Positions 23,871 through 32,327 of a stretch of DNA of 34,598 nucleotides are shown one piece after another. Position numbers and translations under genes: made by a program. Source of the stretch: Cytophagales bacterium CG12_big_fil_rev_8_21_14_0_65_40_12 (GTDB lineage Bacteria; Bacteroidota; Bacteroidia; Cytophagales; Cyclobacteriaceae); NCBI GenBank assembly GCA_002786855.1, contig PCUU01000045.1, positions 1-34,598 of the forward strand, given 5' to 3'. Numbering within the stretch: position 1 is the first letter of the stretch; each line of letters opens with the position of its first letter. The notes below the pieces were generated by a model. That model had not been told where the DNA came from. It did no database searches and saw nothing but the letters and a program-made list of their open reading frames with translations.

Positions 23871-24719
23871 TTAAGTGCCACTAATTTTAATTAATTGTTT
23901 TTCGGAAGTTCCAATTATACTGTTTTCGGAAGTTTCATACGTCAATCTATTGTATTTGATCATTTCTTTTTTGTTAAACATTGATTTATGAATCGTTCTG
24001 AATTCAACTGGTACTTTAACAGAAAGATCAATTTTCAATAGGAGATCGGGAGCAATGGCTATCCATAGGTATTTGTGATCCTCAATTATAGGTTTGTCAC
24101 CAAGAATTAATGATGGTTTTTTATATCTATATAAAGTCCATTTAGAGCTCAAAATATCTATTATTGAGCTCATTAATTCATCACGATCTGTGTAAATATT
24201 AATAAAGTGTAAAAGCCGTTCAAACTTCGCTAACCCATTATTTTCAAAATTTTCTTTCTGCTTTTTTTGATAGTAAATGTTTCGTGTTTTTTGGAGATAG
24301 ATAAATATTGAAATCTCAGTTTTGGATTTTATGTCGGGTATTTTTCTAATTTTTATTACTTGCTCTAGTGAGTCTTTTACACTGTTTTCTATTCCTGTAT
24401 ATTTATTTTCAATATTAAGTAATAGTAACCCAGTGTTAGTTCTATAGTAATCTGTTACTTTTGAGTAGTGTTCGGGGAAATAACGGAGACAATAGTCCAA
24501 AACTTCAGATTCGTTTAGTTCAGCGATCCCGCCATTACGCTCGATGAATAAATTGGCTGTTTTATCCGTTCTGATTTTAAGATTTTTCAAGGATAAAGCT
24601 TTAACCAGAACTTCGCGAGCTTTGACTCCTACATTTTTTTGATGTCTAAAATTATTTAGATAATCGGTATTCCAAAAAGCTGTCCAGAAACATGGATTGT
24701 AATGTGGTTTGTTCGTCAT
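23871..24719 (-). CDS. DUF4238-like hypothetical protein, AT-rich
   Basis: A 282-residue protein of unknown function. It opens with KPHYNPCFWTAFWN, recalling the H-Y-x-P-x-x-x-L-x-x-F start of DUF4238 proteins. Around residue 200 it has SKWTLYRYKKPSLILGDKPI, recalling that family's W-x-x-x...F-x-x-x-D-x-P segment. The match is partial and remembered, not computed. The protein is rich in Lys, Asn and Ile, and the gene is visibly more AT-rich than its neighbours, suggesting a recently acquired accessory gene. It has no signal peptide or transmembrane segment. It stands alone between the lysS terminator and a dispersed repeat. DUF4238 genes often occur in variable regions, but no defence partner is present. 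Confidence 0.55.
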   Translation of the reverse strand: MTNKPHYNPCFWTAFWNTDYLNNFRHQKNVGVKAREVLVKALSLKNLKIRTDKTANLFIERNGGIAELNESEVLDYCLRYFPEHYSKVTDYYRTNTGLLLLNIENKYTGIENSVKDSLEQVIKIRKIPDIKSKTEISIFIYLQKTRNIYYQKKQKENFENNGLAKFERLLHFINIYTDRDELMSSIIDILSSKWTLYRYKKPSLILGDKPIIEDHKYLWIAIAPDLLLKIDLSVKVPVEFRTIHKSMFNKKEMIKYNRLTYETSENSIIGTSEKQLIKISGT

Positions 24720-24850
24720 TAAAATGTAAGCTATAAAACAATAGCAAGTTCTAGAAAGTAAGAGCTTTATTACAATGAAGTTTTTTAATTATCTAATAAA
24801 TGTATCGTTCTGAAATTGAATAAACTATTTCAGAGCGATTTCACCCCCAC

Positions 24851-24957
24851 AAGTCATCTCGCAGATTCCGAGGCATCGGAATTTCACGATAGAAAGTTAA
24901 CCTGTTGCTATTTCTCATATTCCTGGTTTACTGAAAAAGATTCCTGCGGAATGACTT
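24851..24957. repeat. REP/MITE-like element with inverted ends
   Basis: AAGTCATCTCGCAG (24851-24864) and CTGCGGAATGACTT (24944-24957) are inverted arms differing at two positions. They enclose about 79 bases with an internal hairpin ATTCCGA-GGCA-TCGGAAT (24865-24882). No open frame is inside. The type resembles the GTCATTCC hairpin repeats scattered through many Bacteroidota genomes. The rest of the 24720-25101 gap is AT-rich with no gene seen. Confidence 0.55.
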
Positions 24958-25101
24958 AAAATGGGGAGGAGATTAATTCGATGTTCGCAGCTTGGCTTAC
25001 TTTAAAGAAATTGAAACATGATTTTGAGTTTTTCATCGGCTGAATATCTATTTTAGTCGGACTATTAGTAAACCTATTTTTTAGCTAATGGCCAGTCCAA
25101 C

Positions 25102-26574
25102 ATGATTTCATTCAAATCCCTTATTCAATTGGATCGCGATGCCGATCTGCCAATCTACTTACAATTGCACAACGCCTTGGTGAAATTGATCAAGTCGGGA
25201 ATTTTAAAAGGAGGAACAAAATTGCCAGGAACTAGAAGCTTGGCTGAGCAACTCACCCTGCACCGGAAAACCGTGATTGCGGCCTATGACGAGCTTTTGA
25301 GTCAGGGCTGGACAGAAGCCACACCTTCGAAGGGGACATTTGTGAGCAATAAATTACCAGAAATTCAGCCTGTGGGAAATGCTACCGATGGTAGACATCA
25401 GGCGAATGCGGGTTTTAGTTTTGATCCTAATAGGAATTTGCATCGGCACTATCCTACCAAAAAGCAACAACTTGTCCTTGATGAAGGGATTCCCGATGTA
25501 AGAATTGCTCCAATGACTGAAATTCTGAGACACTATCGAGGGATTATTTCGCGAAGCTATAATGCGAAACACTTGGCTTATGGCTCATTTTATGGCGATG
25601 AGTCATTAAGAATAACCCTCGCAAATTATCTACAAGAAACCAGAGGAATTGCTTGCACTCCAGAAAATGTGATGATCACCCGAGGTAGTCAAATGGGCAT
25701 GTATTTGTCTTCGCAGTTGATCCATAAATCAGGCGGTTATAGCGTGGTAGGAAATACAAATTACATCGCGGCAAATCTTACTTTAGAAGATGCTGGAGCC
25801 AAGTTGCTCTTCGCTAAGGTGGATGAAAATGGTTTGGTGACAACCGATATTGAGGCTTTTTGTAAAACATATGACGTCAAATCAGTCTTTGTAACCTCTC
25901 ACCATCATCATCCCACCACAGTTACTTTGAGTCCCGAGCGAAGGCTTCATTTGGTAGAATTAGCGCGAACCTATGGCTTTGCTATTTTAGAGGACGACTA
26001 CGATTATGATTTTCATTATCAACGTGCTCCATTGCTGCCTTTGGCGAGCACAGATGCTGGCAATCATGTGATTTATATGGGAGCGATGTGTAAAATAGTG
26101 GCTCCCGCTATTCGAGTAGGTTATTTGGTTGGGCCGAAGGATTTTATTGAAGCTGCTGGTCATTTTAGAAGGATTATCGATAGACAAGGCGATGCCATCA
26201 TGGAAAGGGCCATCGCTCTAATGATTGAGCAAGGAGATTTACAAAGACATATTCGAAAGGCGCTGAAGACCTATCAAGAAAGACGGGATCATTTTTATCA
26301 GTTACTTCAAACTCATTTATCACCTTATTTAGAATTTCAAGTACCAGAAGGAGGGATGGCCTTCTGGGTAATTCTTAGAAAAGATATCAATTGGGCTAAA
26401 GTGGCGCAAAGTTGCTTAGAAAAGGGTTTAATTATTCCTGATTATGTGAATTATGATCCTTACAATGCTGGTCATAATGGAATTAGAATGGGCTTTGCTG
26501 CTTTGAATAAAGATGAACAAATAGAAGTAGTTTCAATCCTCAAGTCATGTTTAGAAAAAATTTCTGCAAATTAA
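25102..26574 (+). CDS. MocR/PdxR-type regulator (GntR HTH fused to aminotransferase fold)
   Basis: A 490-residue transcription factor. Residues about 12-80 are a GntR winged helix (LPIYLQLHNALVKLIKSG, GTKLPGTRSLAEQLTLHRKTV, YDELLSQGWTEATPSKGTF). Residues about 120-485 are a fold-type I aminotransferase domain. Its PLP-contacting segments are AYGSFYGDESLRITLANYL, ITRGSQMGMYL, EDDYDYDFHY and GAMCKIVAPAIRVGYLVGP. The last contains the Lys that would form the PLP aldimine. PLP or an amino compound is the usual effector, as in PdxR and GabR. No vitamin B6 or GABA genes are next door. The YCII-family gene follows by 90 bases and may be a target. Length is typical for the family. Confidence 0.9.
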   Translation: MISFKSLIQLDRDADLPIYLQLHNALVKLIKSGILKGGTKLPGTRSLAEQLTLHRKTVIAAYDELLSQGWTEATPSKGTFVSNKLPEIQPVGNATDGRHQANAGFSFDPNRNLHRHYPTKKQQLVLDEGIPDVRIAPMTEILRHYRGIISRSYNAKHLAYGSFYGDESLRITLANYLQETRGIACTPENVMITRGSQMGMYLSSQLIHKSGGYSVVGNTNYIAANLTLEDAGAKLLFAKVDENGLVTTDIEAFCKTYDVKSVFVTSHHHHPTTVTLSPERRLHLVELARTYGFAILEDDYDYDFHYQRAPLLPLASTDAGNHVIYMGAMCKIVAPAIRVGYLVGPKDFIEAAGHFRRIIDRQGDAIMERAIALMIEQGDLQRHIRKALKTYQERRDHFYQLLQTHLSPYLEFQVPEGGMAFWVILRKDINWAKVAQSCLEKGLIIPDYVNYDPYNAGHNGIRMGFAALNKDEQIEVVSILKSCLEKISAN

Positions 26575-26664
26575 TTTTTGAAAATGTCCCCAGAAGTTCT
26601 GAGTCATCGTCATTGGGCAAATCACGTACAATTCAATTTTTTGAAACCAAAAATTTTTAACAAC

Positions 26665-27009
26665 ATGAAGAAGTTTTTATACCTGTTTAGAGGTGGCGAT
26701 GCTAGAATGGCCGAAATGTCACCAGAAGAAGTACAAGCGGAAATGGCCAAATGGGGAGTTTGGATGCAAGGATTGGCCGAAAGAGGTCAATTGATAGATG
26801 GTTTGCCCTTAAAAGCTGAAGGCATGCAAGTGTCTAAGAAAGGTCAATTGATTACCGATGGGCCATTTGCCGAAGGTGCTGAAATTGTTGGGGGCTATTT
26901 AATGGTCAATGCCACAGACTTAAAACAAGCAGTCGAAATTTCAAAAGGCTGCCCAATTTTAGAGGCCGAAGATGGTAATATTGAAGTAAGAGAAATTGCT
27001 GATATGTAA
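26665..27009 (+). CDS. YCII-related (DGPF-domain) small protein
   Basis: A 114-residue single-domain protein of the dimeric alpha-beta YCII/DGPF family. MKKFLYLFRGGDARM forms the first strand. The signature LITDGPFAEGAEIVGGYLMV lies around residues 68-87, and the C-terminal helix (ATDLKQAVEISKGCPILEA) and IEVREI close the fold. The Met at 26665 is preferred to the TTG at 26578, because upstream residues do not resemble the family and the strand starts at MKKFLYLF. Members are often encoded with ECF sigma factors and have no firmly known reaction. Here the neighbour is a MocR regulator instead. It ends before a bidirectional terminator. Confidence 0.8.
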   Translation: MKKFLYLFRGGDARMAEMSPEEVQAEMAKWGVWMQGLAERGQLIDGLPLKAEGMQVSKKGQLITDGPFAEGAEIVGGYLMVNATDLKQAVEISKGCPILEAEDGNIEVREIADM

Positions 27010-27049
27010 GTCTTGGCACTAGATTTCGGTCTATTTTTTGGTGCTATTC

Positions 27050-27079
27050 AATCTCCTTTCTGAATTCAGAAAGGAGATT
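27050..27079. terminator. bidirectional terminator between the YCII and cyanophycinase-like genes
   Basis: A fully palindromic 30-base sequence (AATCTCCTTTCTGAA and its reverse complement) folds into a long stem. It abuts the stop codon of the minus-strand gene at 27081. T-rich sequence follows on the plus strand (TTTTCATTT). Confidence 0.75.
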
Positions 27080-27080
27080 T

Positions 27081-27917
27081 TCATTTCAAACTAAACTCAT
27101 CTCCAGCTAAATAAATTGAGAGTTTGATATCCTTTTGGCCTAATTTTTTTCCTTGAAGTTTAGCCTTCTTGCCTCCCGCATCGAACACTAATACCTGAGA
27201 AGCACCAACCACTTTTACCTTATCGCCCGAAACCACAATGGCGGTGGACTCATCAATGCCAATACATTTAATTTCTGGATGCTCCATGGTCAATGTCAGC
27301 ATACGGTTATAGCGGCTTCTTTTTACAAAATGTTGGTCGATGATGGCTTTCTTCAAGAATCCCAAACCATTGGCCAATTCGACATTGCCTTGCTCCATCA
27401 CCTTAAAGCCGCCTTCTTCATCGGGGTAAGCCACTTGAGTTCCAGTGATCATTTTTTCACTCATTACTGCCGCACCCGCACTTGTGCCTGCAATCATTCC
27501 TCCGTTATTAAAGCAATCCCAAATGGCTTTTTCAATTTCAGTGCCTGCCACAATTCCCATGAATCTATTTTGGTCACCACCAGAAATGTAAATCAACTTG
27601 GCTTTTCTAATGGAATCAAGCAAAACAGGGTTTGGCGTTTCACCTTTCTCGAAGTTAAAAGCGGTAGCGTTTTTAATACCATTATCGGTGAATTGCTTTT
27701 TGCCAGAGGCCATAGCTTCATCGCCATACATTGTTGACATTGGCAATACCACAGCGTATCCTTCGGTTCTTAAACCAGCTTCATCAATCATGGCATTGAT
27801 CAATGAAGCAGGCCGACTACCACCGCCTATGATAAAGAGCTTGCCTTGTTTCTTTTGGGCGATACTTACCTGACTGAATAAAATAAGGCTTAAAAATATT
27901 AGTAGTGGTCTTTTCAT
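27081..27917 (-). CDS. exported cyanophycinase-like S51-family peptidase
   Basis: A 278-residue protein with a Sec signal peptide cleaved after about residue 20 (FSQVSIA). The class-I-glutaminase-like fold carries LFIIGGGSRPASL, LIYISGGDQNRFM and MIAGTSAGAAVMS, with the nucleophile Ser147 in G-T-S-A-G. IIDQHFVKRSRYNRM follows, the His/Arg-rich cyanophycinase signature, and then IGIDESTAIVV. These match cyanophycinase (CphB), which releases beta-Asp-Arg from cyanophycin. The signal peptide makes it extracytoplasmic, as in CphE-type secreted forms, so external polymer degradation or another isoaspartyl peptide is more likely than storage turnover. No cyanophycin synthetase gene is in the window. 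It lies 60 bases downstream of the M61 peptidase gene. Confidence 0.85.
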   Translation of the reverse strand: MKRPLLIFLSLILFSQVSIAQKKQGKLFIIGGGSRPASLINAMIDEAGLRTEGYAVVLPMSTMYGDEAMASGKKQFTDNGIKNATAFNFEKGETPNPVLLDSIRKAKLIYISGGDQNRFMGIVAGTEIEKAIWDCFNNGGMIAGTSAGAAVMSEKMITGTQVAYPDEEGGFKVMEQGNVELANGLGFLKKAIIDQHFVKRSRYNRMLTLTMEHPEIKCIGIDESTAIVVSGDKVKVVGASQVLVFDAGGKKAKLQGKKLGQKDIKLSIYLAGDEFSLK

Positions 27918-27977
27918 AATTGATTTGCTTCAGGCTTTGGGCTAGTTTCGTTTCTTAAATTTCAATCAAGTTATCAA

Positions 27978-29651
27978 TTATTCTCCAAGCCATTGATTAC
28001 GAGCCATTTCGCCTTGGTCAGATAATGACACTTGGTAAATAGAGAAGTAATTTCCTTCATCGGCAGTCAATTCGAAATTCAGCTTTCTTCCAAATCTGTT
28101 GATTTCAAGTTGAATGGTTTGAGATTTTTCAAAATCTAAAGTTCCATAATTGAGTACTTCATCTTTAAGGCTAAGCACTTCTTCGGCAGGTGAGTTGGGT
28201 GCTAAGGCATCAATAAAATGGCGTCCTCCTTGTTCAGTCACTTTAATTCCGAAACGCTTTTCTTCTGGCTTTGCCGAAGATTTAAGTTCGAAATTCAAAC
28301 CAAATTGAGGGAATAAAATGGAAAGTTCCTTTTCGAATGATTCAGTCCCTGAGATGTAATGCTCGAAATAATCGCTTAATGAAGACTCATAAACTTCTTC
28401 GCAAATTTGTTGGTAATCTTCGAATGTATACCCCTTTTGGTTTTCCCCAAACCGAATCCACATCAACTTCATTACATCATCCAGGCTTTTCTTATGATCT
28501 GTTTTGATTCGAATTTTAAGATCAAGGATCAAAGCCAATAATGCGCCTTCATTATAAATGGACACTTTTCTGCCTGGCACGCCTTTTTCATAGCCGTCCA
28601 ACCATAAGTCATAGGAAGAACTTGCAACGGACATGTTCTTGCGTCCATCATTTAAATAGTGTCTTTCGAGGAGTTTATTTAACTCAATTAGATATTCTTC
28701 CAAACTGAATACACCACTTCGTTGTAAGAAAAGGTCGCCATAATAGGTGGTTACACCTTCAGTCACAAAACCTGTTTCATGATAGTTTTCGGATTGAAAA
28801 TCATAGGGCACCATCTCCTTCGGTCGAAGCCGGATGACATTCCAGGTATGGAAAAGCTCATGGCAACTCACACCAAGGAATTCCTTATAAAGCGGTCTTT
28901 CATTCAACTCAGAAGAAGGCCCCAAAGTGATTACTGTAGAATTCCAATGTTCAACGCCATGGTAATGTCGGTAGGGCAAACACTGATAAATAAAGTGGTA
29001 GTCTTTGCATGGAAAACCGCCCATGACTTCAATTTGTAATTCGGTAAATCGTCTAAAATCATGGACAACATCCTCTTCAGTTCTCGGAAATTCACCTACA
29101 ATCCATAGATAGAATTGATATCCTTGAACTTCATAGCTTATCTTTTTCAATTTTTTGGTAGCCACTAATGGGCTATCCACCAAATGATAATAATTATCTG
29201 TTTTAAAGAGTTGCGGACCTACTTGCGCTAAGCCCGTTGCAAATTGATAATCTTCGGGCACTTTGATCTCAACGGAACAAGACTCGCTCAATCTACCTTC
29301 TGCATAAAGCAAACAATTGATGAAGTTAATATAAAGCTGTTCTTCGTCTAACCAAGAATTCCCGGCATCCATTAAAAAGGCATAGTAGCTATACTTTATG
29401 GTGAGCTGCTTTAATCCGACACTTTCAACAATCCATTTGTCCTTAGTTAACTTATTGTAGGCTATGGTATTTCCATTTTCATCATAAGCCTTAATGTTCA
29501 TGATGTTTTTAGCGAAGTTTTGAATAGTATATCTCCCCGGTCTCCACGAAGGTAAATTGAGTATTATTTGGTCTTGCTCAATGTTGGATAGCTTAAGTGC
29601 GATATCAATAATATGCTTATTCGGATTGCCGTAAGAGATGGTATAATGCAT
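27978..29651 (-). CDS. M61-family (glycyl aminopeptidase-like) metallopeptidase
   Basis: A 557-residue protein. The N-terminal half is beta-rich (LPSWRPGRYTIQNFAKNI, the typical M61 start). The zinc site is CHELFHTWNVIRLRP, with His264, Glu265 and His268, followed about 25 residues later by the ligand Glu in FVTEGVTTYYGDL. A C-terminal PDZ-like region is suggested by residues about 450-540 (DALAPNSPAEEVLSLKDEVL). Members are aminopeptidases with a preference for Gly/Ala. No signal peptide is visible, so it is probably cytoplasmic. A promoter at 29684-29714 drives it, divergent from rpmH. The cyanophycinase-like gene follows in the same direction, possibly co-transcribed for peptide breakdown (inference). 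Confidence 0.88.
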   Translation of the reverse strand: MHYTISYGNPNKHIIDIALKLSNIEQDQIILNLPSWRPGRYTIQNFAKNIMNIKAYDENGNTIAYNKLTKDKWIVESVGLKQLTIKYSYYAFLMDAGNSWLDEEQLYINFINCLLYAEGRLSESCSVEIKVPEDYQFATGLAQVGPQLFKTDNYYHLVDSPLVATKKLKKISYEVQGYQFYLWIVGEFPRTEEDVVHDFRRFTELQIEVMGGFPCKDYHFIYQCLPYRHYHGVEHWNSTVITLGPSSELNERPLYKEFLGVSCHELFHTWNVIRLRPKEMVPYDFQSENYHETGFVTEGVTTYYGDLFLQRSGVFSLEEYLIELNKLLERHYLNDGRKNMSVASSSYDLWLDGYEKGVPGRKVSIYNEGALLALILDLKIRIKTDHKKSLDDVMKLMWIRFGENQKGYTFEDYQQICEEVYESSLSDYFEHYISGTESFEKELSILFPQFGLNFELKSSAKPEEKRFGIKVTEQGGRHFIDALAPNSPAEEVLSLKDEVLNYGTLDFEKSQTIQLEINRFGRKLNFELTADEGNYFSIYQVSLSDQGEMARNQWLGE

Positions 29652-29683
29652 GTTCGAATTTAATTTAATGGCTTTGCGCTTTA

Positions 29684-29714
29684 CACAATTACTGAAATAA
29701 TTTTGGGGGCCAAA
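29684..29714 (-). promoter_or_regulatory. promoter of the M61 peptidase gene
   Basis: On the minus strand, TTTG (29714-29711), a 19-base spacer, and TAATTGTG (29691-29684) match the consensus with one base off. It lies 32 bases before the ATG at 29651. Confidence 0.55.
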
Positions 29715-29811
29715 CGAATCGAGTTTCGAAAAACGAGCCCTGTGCCGATTTTGGGCATATTTTCATTACCTTTGATGCCAGAGGAAATACTTAAACATTT
29801 TCTTGTTCACG

Positions 29812-29842
29812 TTGGCATATCTAAAAAAGCTGCCTATCTTTG
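29812..29842 (+). promoter_or_regulatory. promoter of rpmH-rnpA
   Basis: TTG (29812-29814), a 20-base spacer and TATCTTTG (29835-29842) fit the Bacteroidota consensus very well. The transcribed start TTTGCAGTCC...AGACCA resembles that of the promoter at the window's right end. The rpmH start codon is about 40 bases further. Confidence 0.8.
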
Positions 29843-29882
29843 CAGTCCTTTTTGGAACAGACCATAAGAAATTAATTATACA

Positions 29883-30041
29883 ATGAAAAGAACATTCCAA
29901 CCTTCGCAGAGAAAAAGAAAGAACAAGCACGGCTTCAGAGCAAGAATGGAATCAGCTAACGGTAGAAGAGTTCTGGCTAGCAGAAGAGCTAAAGGCAGAC
30001 ATAAATTGACCGTTTCTGACGAGAAAAAAGGCAAGAAGTAA
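29883..30041 (+). CDS. rpmH: ribosomal protein L34
   Basis: A 52-residue basic protein of the large ribosomal subunit. [20 protein letters not shown] is the canonical L34 opening. It is followed by [20 protein letters not shown] and a short lysine-rich tail (SDEKKGKK). It is complete, ATG-initiated and of standard length plus a few C-terminal residues. rnpA begins 59 bases further, the near-universal rpmH-rnpA order. Transcription comes from the promoter at 29812-29842. Confidence 0.97.
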   Translation: MKRTFQPSQRKRKNKHGFRARMESANGRRVLASRRAKGRHKLTVSDEKKGKK

Positions 30042-30047
30042 TCTTCT

Positions 30048-30079
30048 CCTCGGCCGAGGTTTTCATATTTTAAAACCTC
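30048..30079 (+). ncRNA. mutually exclusive hairpins between rpmH and rnpA
   Basis: Segment GAGGTTTT (30056-30063) can pair with AAAACCTC (30072-30079) as an 8-bp stem. Its GAGG can instead pair with CCTC at 30048-30051 around GGCC (the palindrome CCTCGGCCGAGG), followed by TTTT. The two folds exclude each other. This may tune the ratio of rpmH to rnpA expression; function is inference. Confidence 0.35.
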
Positions 30080-30100
30080 AAAGTCATCGAACCCAAGAAA

Positions 30101-30493
30101 TTGAAATACACTTTCCCGAAAACGGAGAGATTGCATAGCAAAAAAATAATTCAGGAGCTTTTCGAAAAAGGCTCCTCTTTTTATTTGTACCCCTTCAAGA
30201 TTGTTTACATATCGAATCCATACGATAATGACCAATCTTTGCCTCAATTCTTAGTTTCTGTATCTAAGAAGAAATTCAAAAAAGCCGTTGATCGAAATAA
30301 GATCAAGCGCAGAATTAAGGAAGCTTACCGTCTTAATAAGCATTCACTTGAGCATGAAGAGGCCACAACGAAGTCACTTTGCCTTGGCTTGATTTATACA
30401 GGCAAGGAAATCCACGAATACAAACTCATTGAATCGAAAGTAAAGAAGCTCATTGCAAGGCTTGTTGAGTTGAATTCAGAAGTTTCTGAGTAA
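30101..30493 (+). CDS. rnpA: ribonuclease P protein component
   Basis: A 130-residue basic protein that assists the RNase P RNA in 5' maturation of tRNA. Starting at TTG, it reads MKYTFPKTERLHSKKIIQEL, the usual L-x-x-x-x-x-I-x-x-L-F opening. FEKGSSFYLYPFKIVY and the RNR signature region SKKKFKKAVDRNKIKRRIKEAYRLNK (split here as SKKKFKKAVDRNKIKRR and KEAYR) follow, and are the RNA-binding core. The TTG start is preferred because no ATG lies upstream and the first residues fit the family. The other codons are ordinary. It follows rpmH in the expected order and probably shares its transcript. Confidence 0.93.
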   Translation: MKYTFPKTERLHSKKIIQELFEKGSSFYLYPFKIVYISNPYDNDQSLPQFLVSVSKKKFKKAVDRNKIKRRIKEAYRLNKHSLEHEEATTKSLCLGLIYTGKEIHEYKLIESKVKKLIARLVELNSEVSE

Positions 30494-30559
30494 AAAGCCT
30501 CCCATTCAACCGATTAGTTTTCCGCTTCGGTTTATGCATTCTTATTTCTTCGCCATATA

Positions 30560-30589
30560 TTGAGTCATTCTACCGAAATTGTAATTTCG
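30560..30589 (+). promoter_or_regulatory. promoter with embedded palindrome upstream of the S41 protease gene
   Basis: TTG (30560-30562), a 19-base spacer and TAATTTCG (30582-30589) match the consensus except for one base. The palindrome CGAAATT-GT-AATTTCG (30574-30589) covers the -7 box, which suggests a repressor site. Confidence 0.5.
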
Positions 30590-30626
30590 AATAACAGAAC
30601 GGCACAATGACCGTTTGGCTCACAAT

Positions 30627-32294
30627 ATGAATAAGAAGATGTCAAAGAATAAATTCAAGAAGCGATATGTGATTTTAGTCCTTTTGTCGGGCTTCGCGCT
30701 TTGGTCTTTTACGGCTCCACAAAACGATAAGTACTTCGAAATCCTTAAAAACCTCGATATTTTCGCCACAATGTATAAAGAGGTCAACGCCAATTATGTT
30801 GACGATATTAATCCTAATACTTTCATGCGAGTCGGGATTGACGAAATGCTCAACCGGCTCGATCCTTACACTAACTTTTATTCAGAAGATCAGATTGAAG
30901 ACGCTCGCACAGAAAATACAGGGGAATATGGTGGTATCGGTGCTCAAGTCGCGCTTATCGATAATAAAGTAATGATTTTAATGCCTGATAAAGGATTTTC
31001 TGCAGCCAAAGCTGGTTTGAAAAGGGGTGATGAAATTATCAGTATCGATGGAATTGATGTAAAAGGCAACTTTGAACGGGCTAGTGAATACATTAAAGGT
31101 CAGGCTTCCAAAAAAGTAAAACTAAAAGTCAATAGACAAAATGTGGGTACATTAGATATCAGTGTTGACTTGGAAAAAATAGACTTACCAAATGTGCCCT
31201 ATTTCGGAATGGTGACTGCGGATATTGGAATTATCAAACAAACTGGATTTACGAATGATGCTTCAAAGGAAGTGAAAAGTGCGCTGCGTGAACTTAAAAA
31301 GCAAGGAGCTAATAAAGTGATTCTCGACTTACGAGGCAATCCAGGTGGTTTACTCAATGAGGCGGTCAATATTTCTAACATATTCATTCCTAAAGGAGAG
31401 TTGGTAGTAACCACAAAAGGAAAGTTAGAAGAGACCAATGCGACTTATAAAACTTTAAATTCTTCAACAGATGAAGAAATACCATTGGTGGTGCTCACTT
31501 CTAGCAATAGCGCATCAGCCTCTGAGATTGTGGCTGGAGTGATTCAAGATTATGATCGTGGTGTAATCGTTGGGCAGAAATCCTTTGGAAAAGGATTGGT
31601 ACAGAGAACTTTACCACTTTCTTATAATTCTCAAATGAAGGTCACTATTGCAAAATATTACACACCAAGCGGGAGATGCATTCAAGCGCTTGACTATGGA
31701 AATCGGAATGAGGATGGCAGTGTAGGCAAGGTACCCGATTCTTTAAAAACACTTTTCAAGACAAGAGGGGGGAGGCCAGTTTATGATGGAGGCGGAGTAG
31801 ATCCTGATTTATTGGTGGATGCAAAGAAGTTGGCACCTGTGACAATTGGAATGTTAAGAGAAAGCTTGCTACTAAAATTCGGCAATCAATATGAAACACA
31901 AATCGATTCGATTGCAGACATTAAAGATTTTCAAATCACCGATAAAATATTCAATGATTTCAAGGCTTGGGCTTTAACCCAAGATTTTGATTATGCCAGC
32001 CCACTTGAGAAAGAAGTCGAAAGACTCAAGGAGGTGGCACAGTCAAATGACGCATTGGGTAAAATTCAAAGTCAGATTTCGCAAATCGAAAAGGCTCTCG
32101 GTCATGACAAGGCCGCTGATATTGAGGCTAACAAACTCCAGTTAAAGCAATTATTAAAAGAGGAATTTGTCTCTAGGTTCTATTTAGAAGAAGGAAGATT
32201 AGAAGCTTCTTTCGAAAATGACCAAGATTTAAAGCAAGCCATTCAAGTGTTGAATGATTCGGCTAAGTATGCTAAGATAATTAAGGGTCAGTAA
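30627..32294 (+). CDS. S41-family C-terminal processing peptidase (CtpA/Prc type)
   Basis: A 555-residue protease anchored or exported by a hydrophobic N-terminal segment (VILVLLSGFALWSF after a basic head). The PDZ domain runs from about residue 90 to 165 (EYGGIGAQVALIDNKVMILM, AAKAGLKRGDEIISIDG). The catalytic core contains VILDLRGNPGGLLNEAV, then TSSNSASASEIVAG with the nucleophile Ser in S-A-S-A-S-E, and GQKSFGKGLVQ with the general-base Lys. The C-terminal about 150 residues are helical and charged. Substrates are usually periplasmic or membrane proteins. The start at 30627 is chosen over the TTG at 30615; the ATG at 30639 is also possible. Its own promoter lies about 40 bases upstream. 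Confidence 0.88.
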   Translation: MNKKMSKNKFKKRYVILVLLSGFALWSFTAPQNDKYFEILKNLDIFATMYKEVNANYVDDINPNTFMRVGIDEMLNRLDPYTNFYSEDQIEDARTENTGEYGGIGAQVALIDNKVMILMPDKGFSAAKAGLKRGDEIISIDGIDVKGNFERASEYIKGQASKKVKLKVNRQNVGTLDISVDLEKIDLPNVPYFGMVTADIGIIKQTGFTNDASKEVKSALRELKKQGANKVILDLRGNPGGLLNEAVNISNIFIPKGELVVTTKGKLEETNATYKTLNSSTDEEIPLVVLTSSNSASASEIVAGVIQDYDRGVIVGQKSFGKGLVQRTLPLSYNSQMKVTIAKYYTPSGRCIQALDYGNRNEDGSVGKVPDSLKTLFKTRGGRPVYDGGGVDPDLLVDAKKLAPVTIGMLRESLLLKFGNQYETQIDSIADIKDFQITDKIFNDFKAWALTQDFDYASPLEKEVERLKEVAQSNDALGKIQSQISQIEKALGHDKAADIEANKLQLKQLLKEEFVSRFYLEEGRLEASFENDQDLKQAIQVLNDSAKYAKIIKGQ

Positions 32295-32327
32295 TTCTTC
32301 ATCCCAGACTTGATCAACCTATAAATA

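Noticed and set aside
23871-24957. A defence island around the DUF4238-like gene.
   Set aside because: Only one accessory gene is present, with no nuclease, methylase, toxin or phage gene beside it.
29775-29867. A 30-codon ATG-started reading frame between the M61 gene and rpmH, preceded by TACCTTTG (29767-29774).
   Set aside because: The -7-like box directly touches the ATG, so a transcript from it would start after the ATG. The frame contains the real rpmH promoter, and its peptide has no leader-like codon run.
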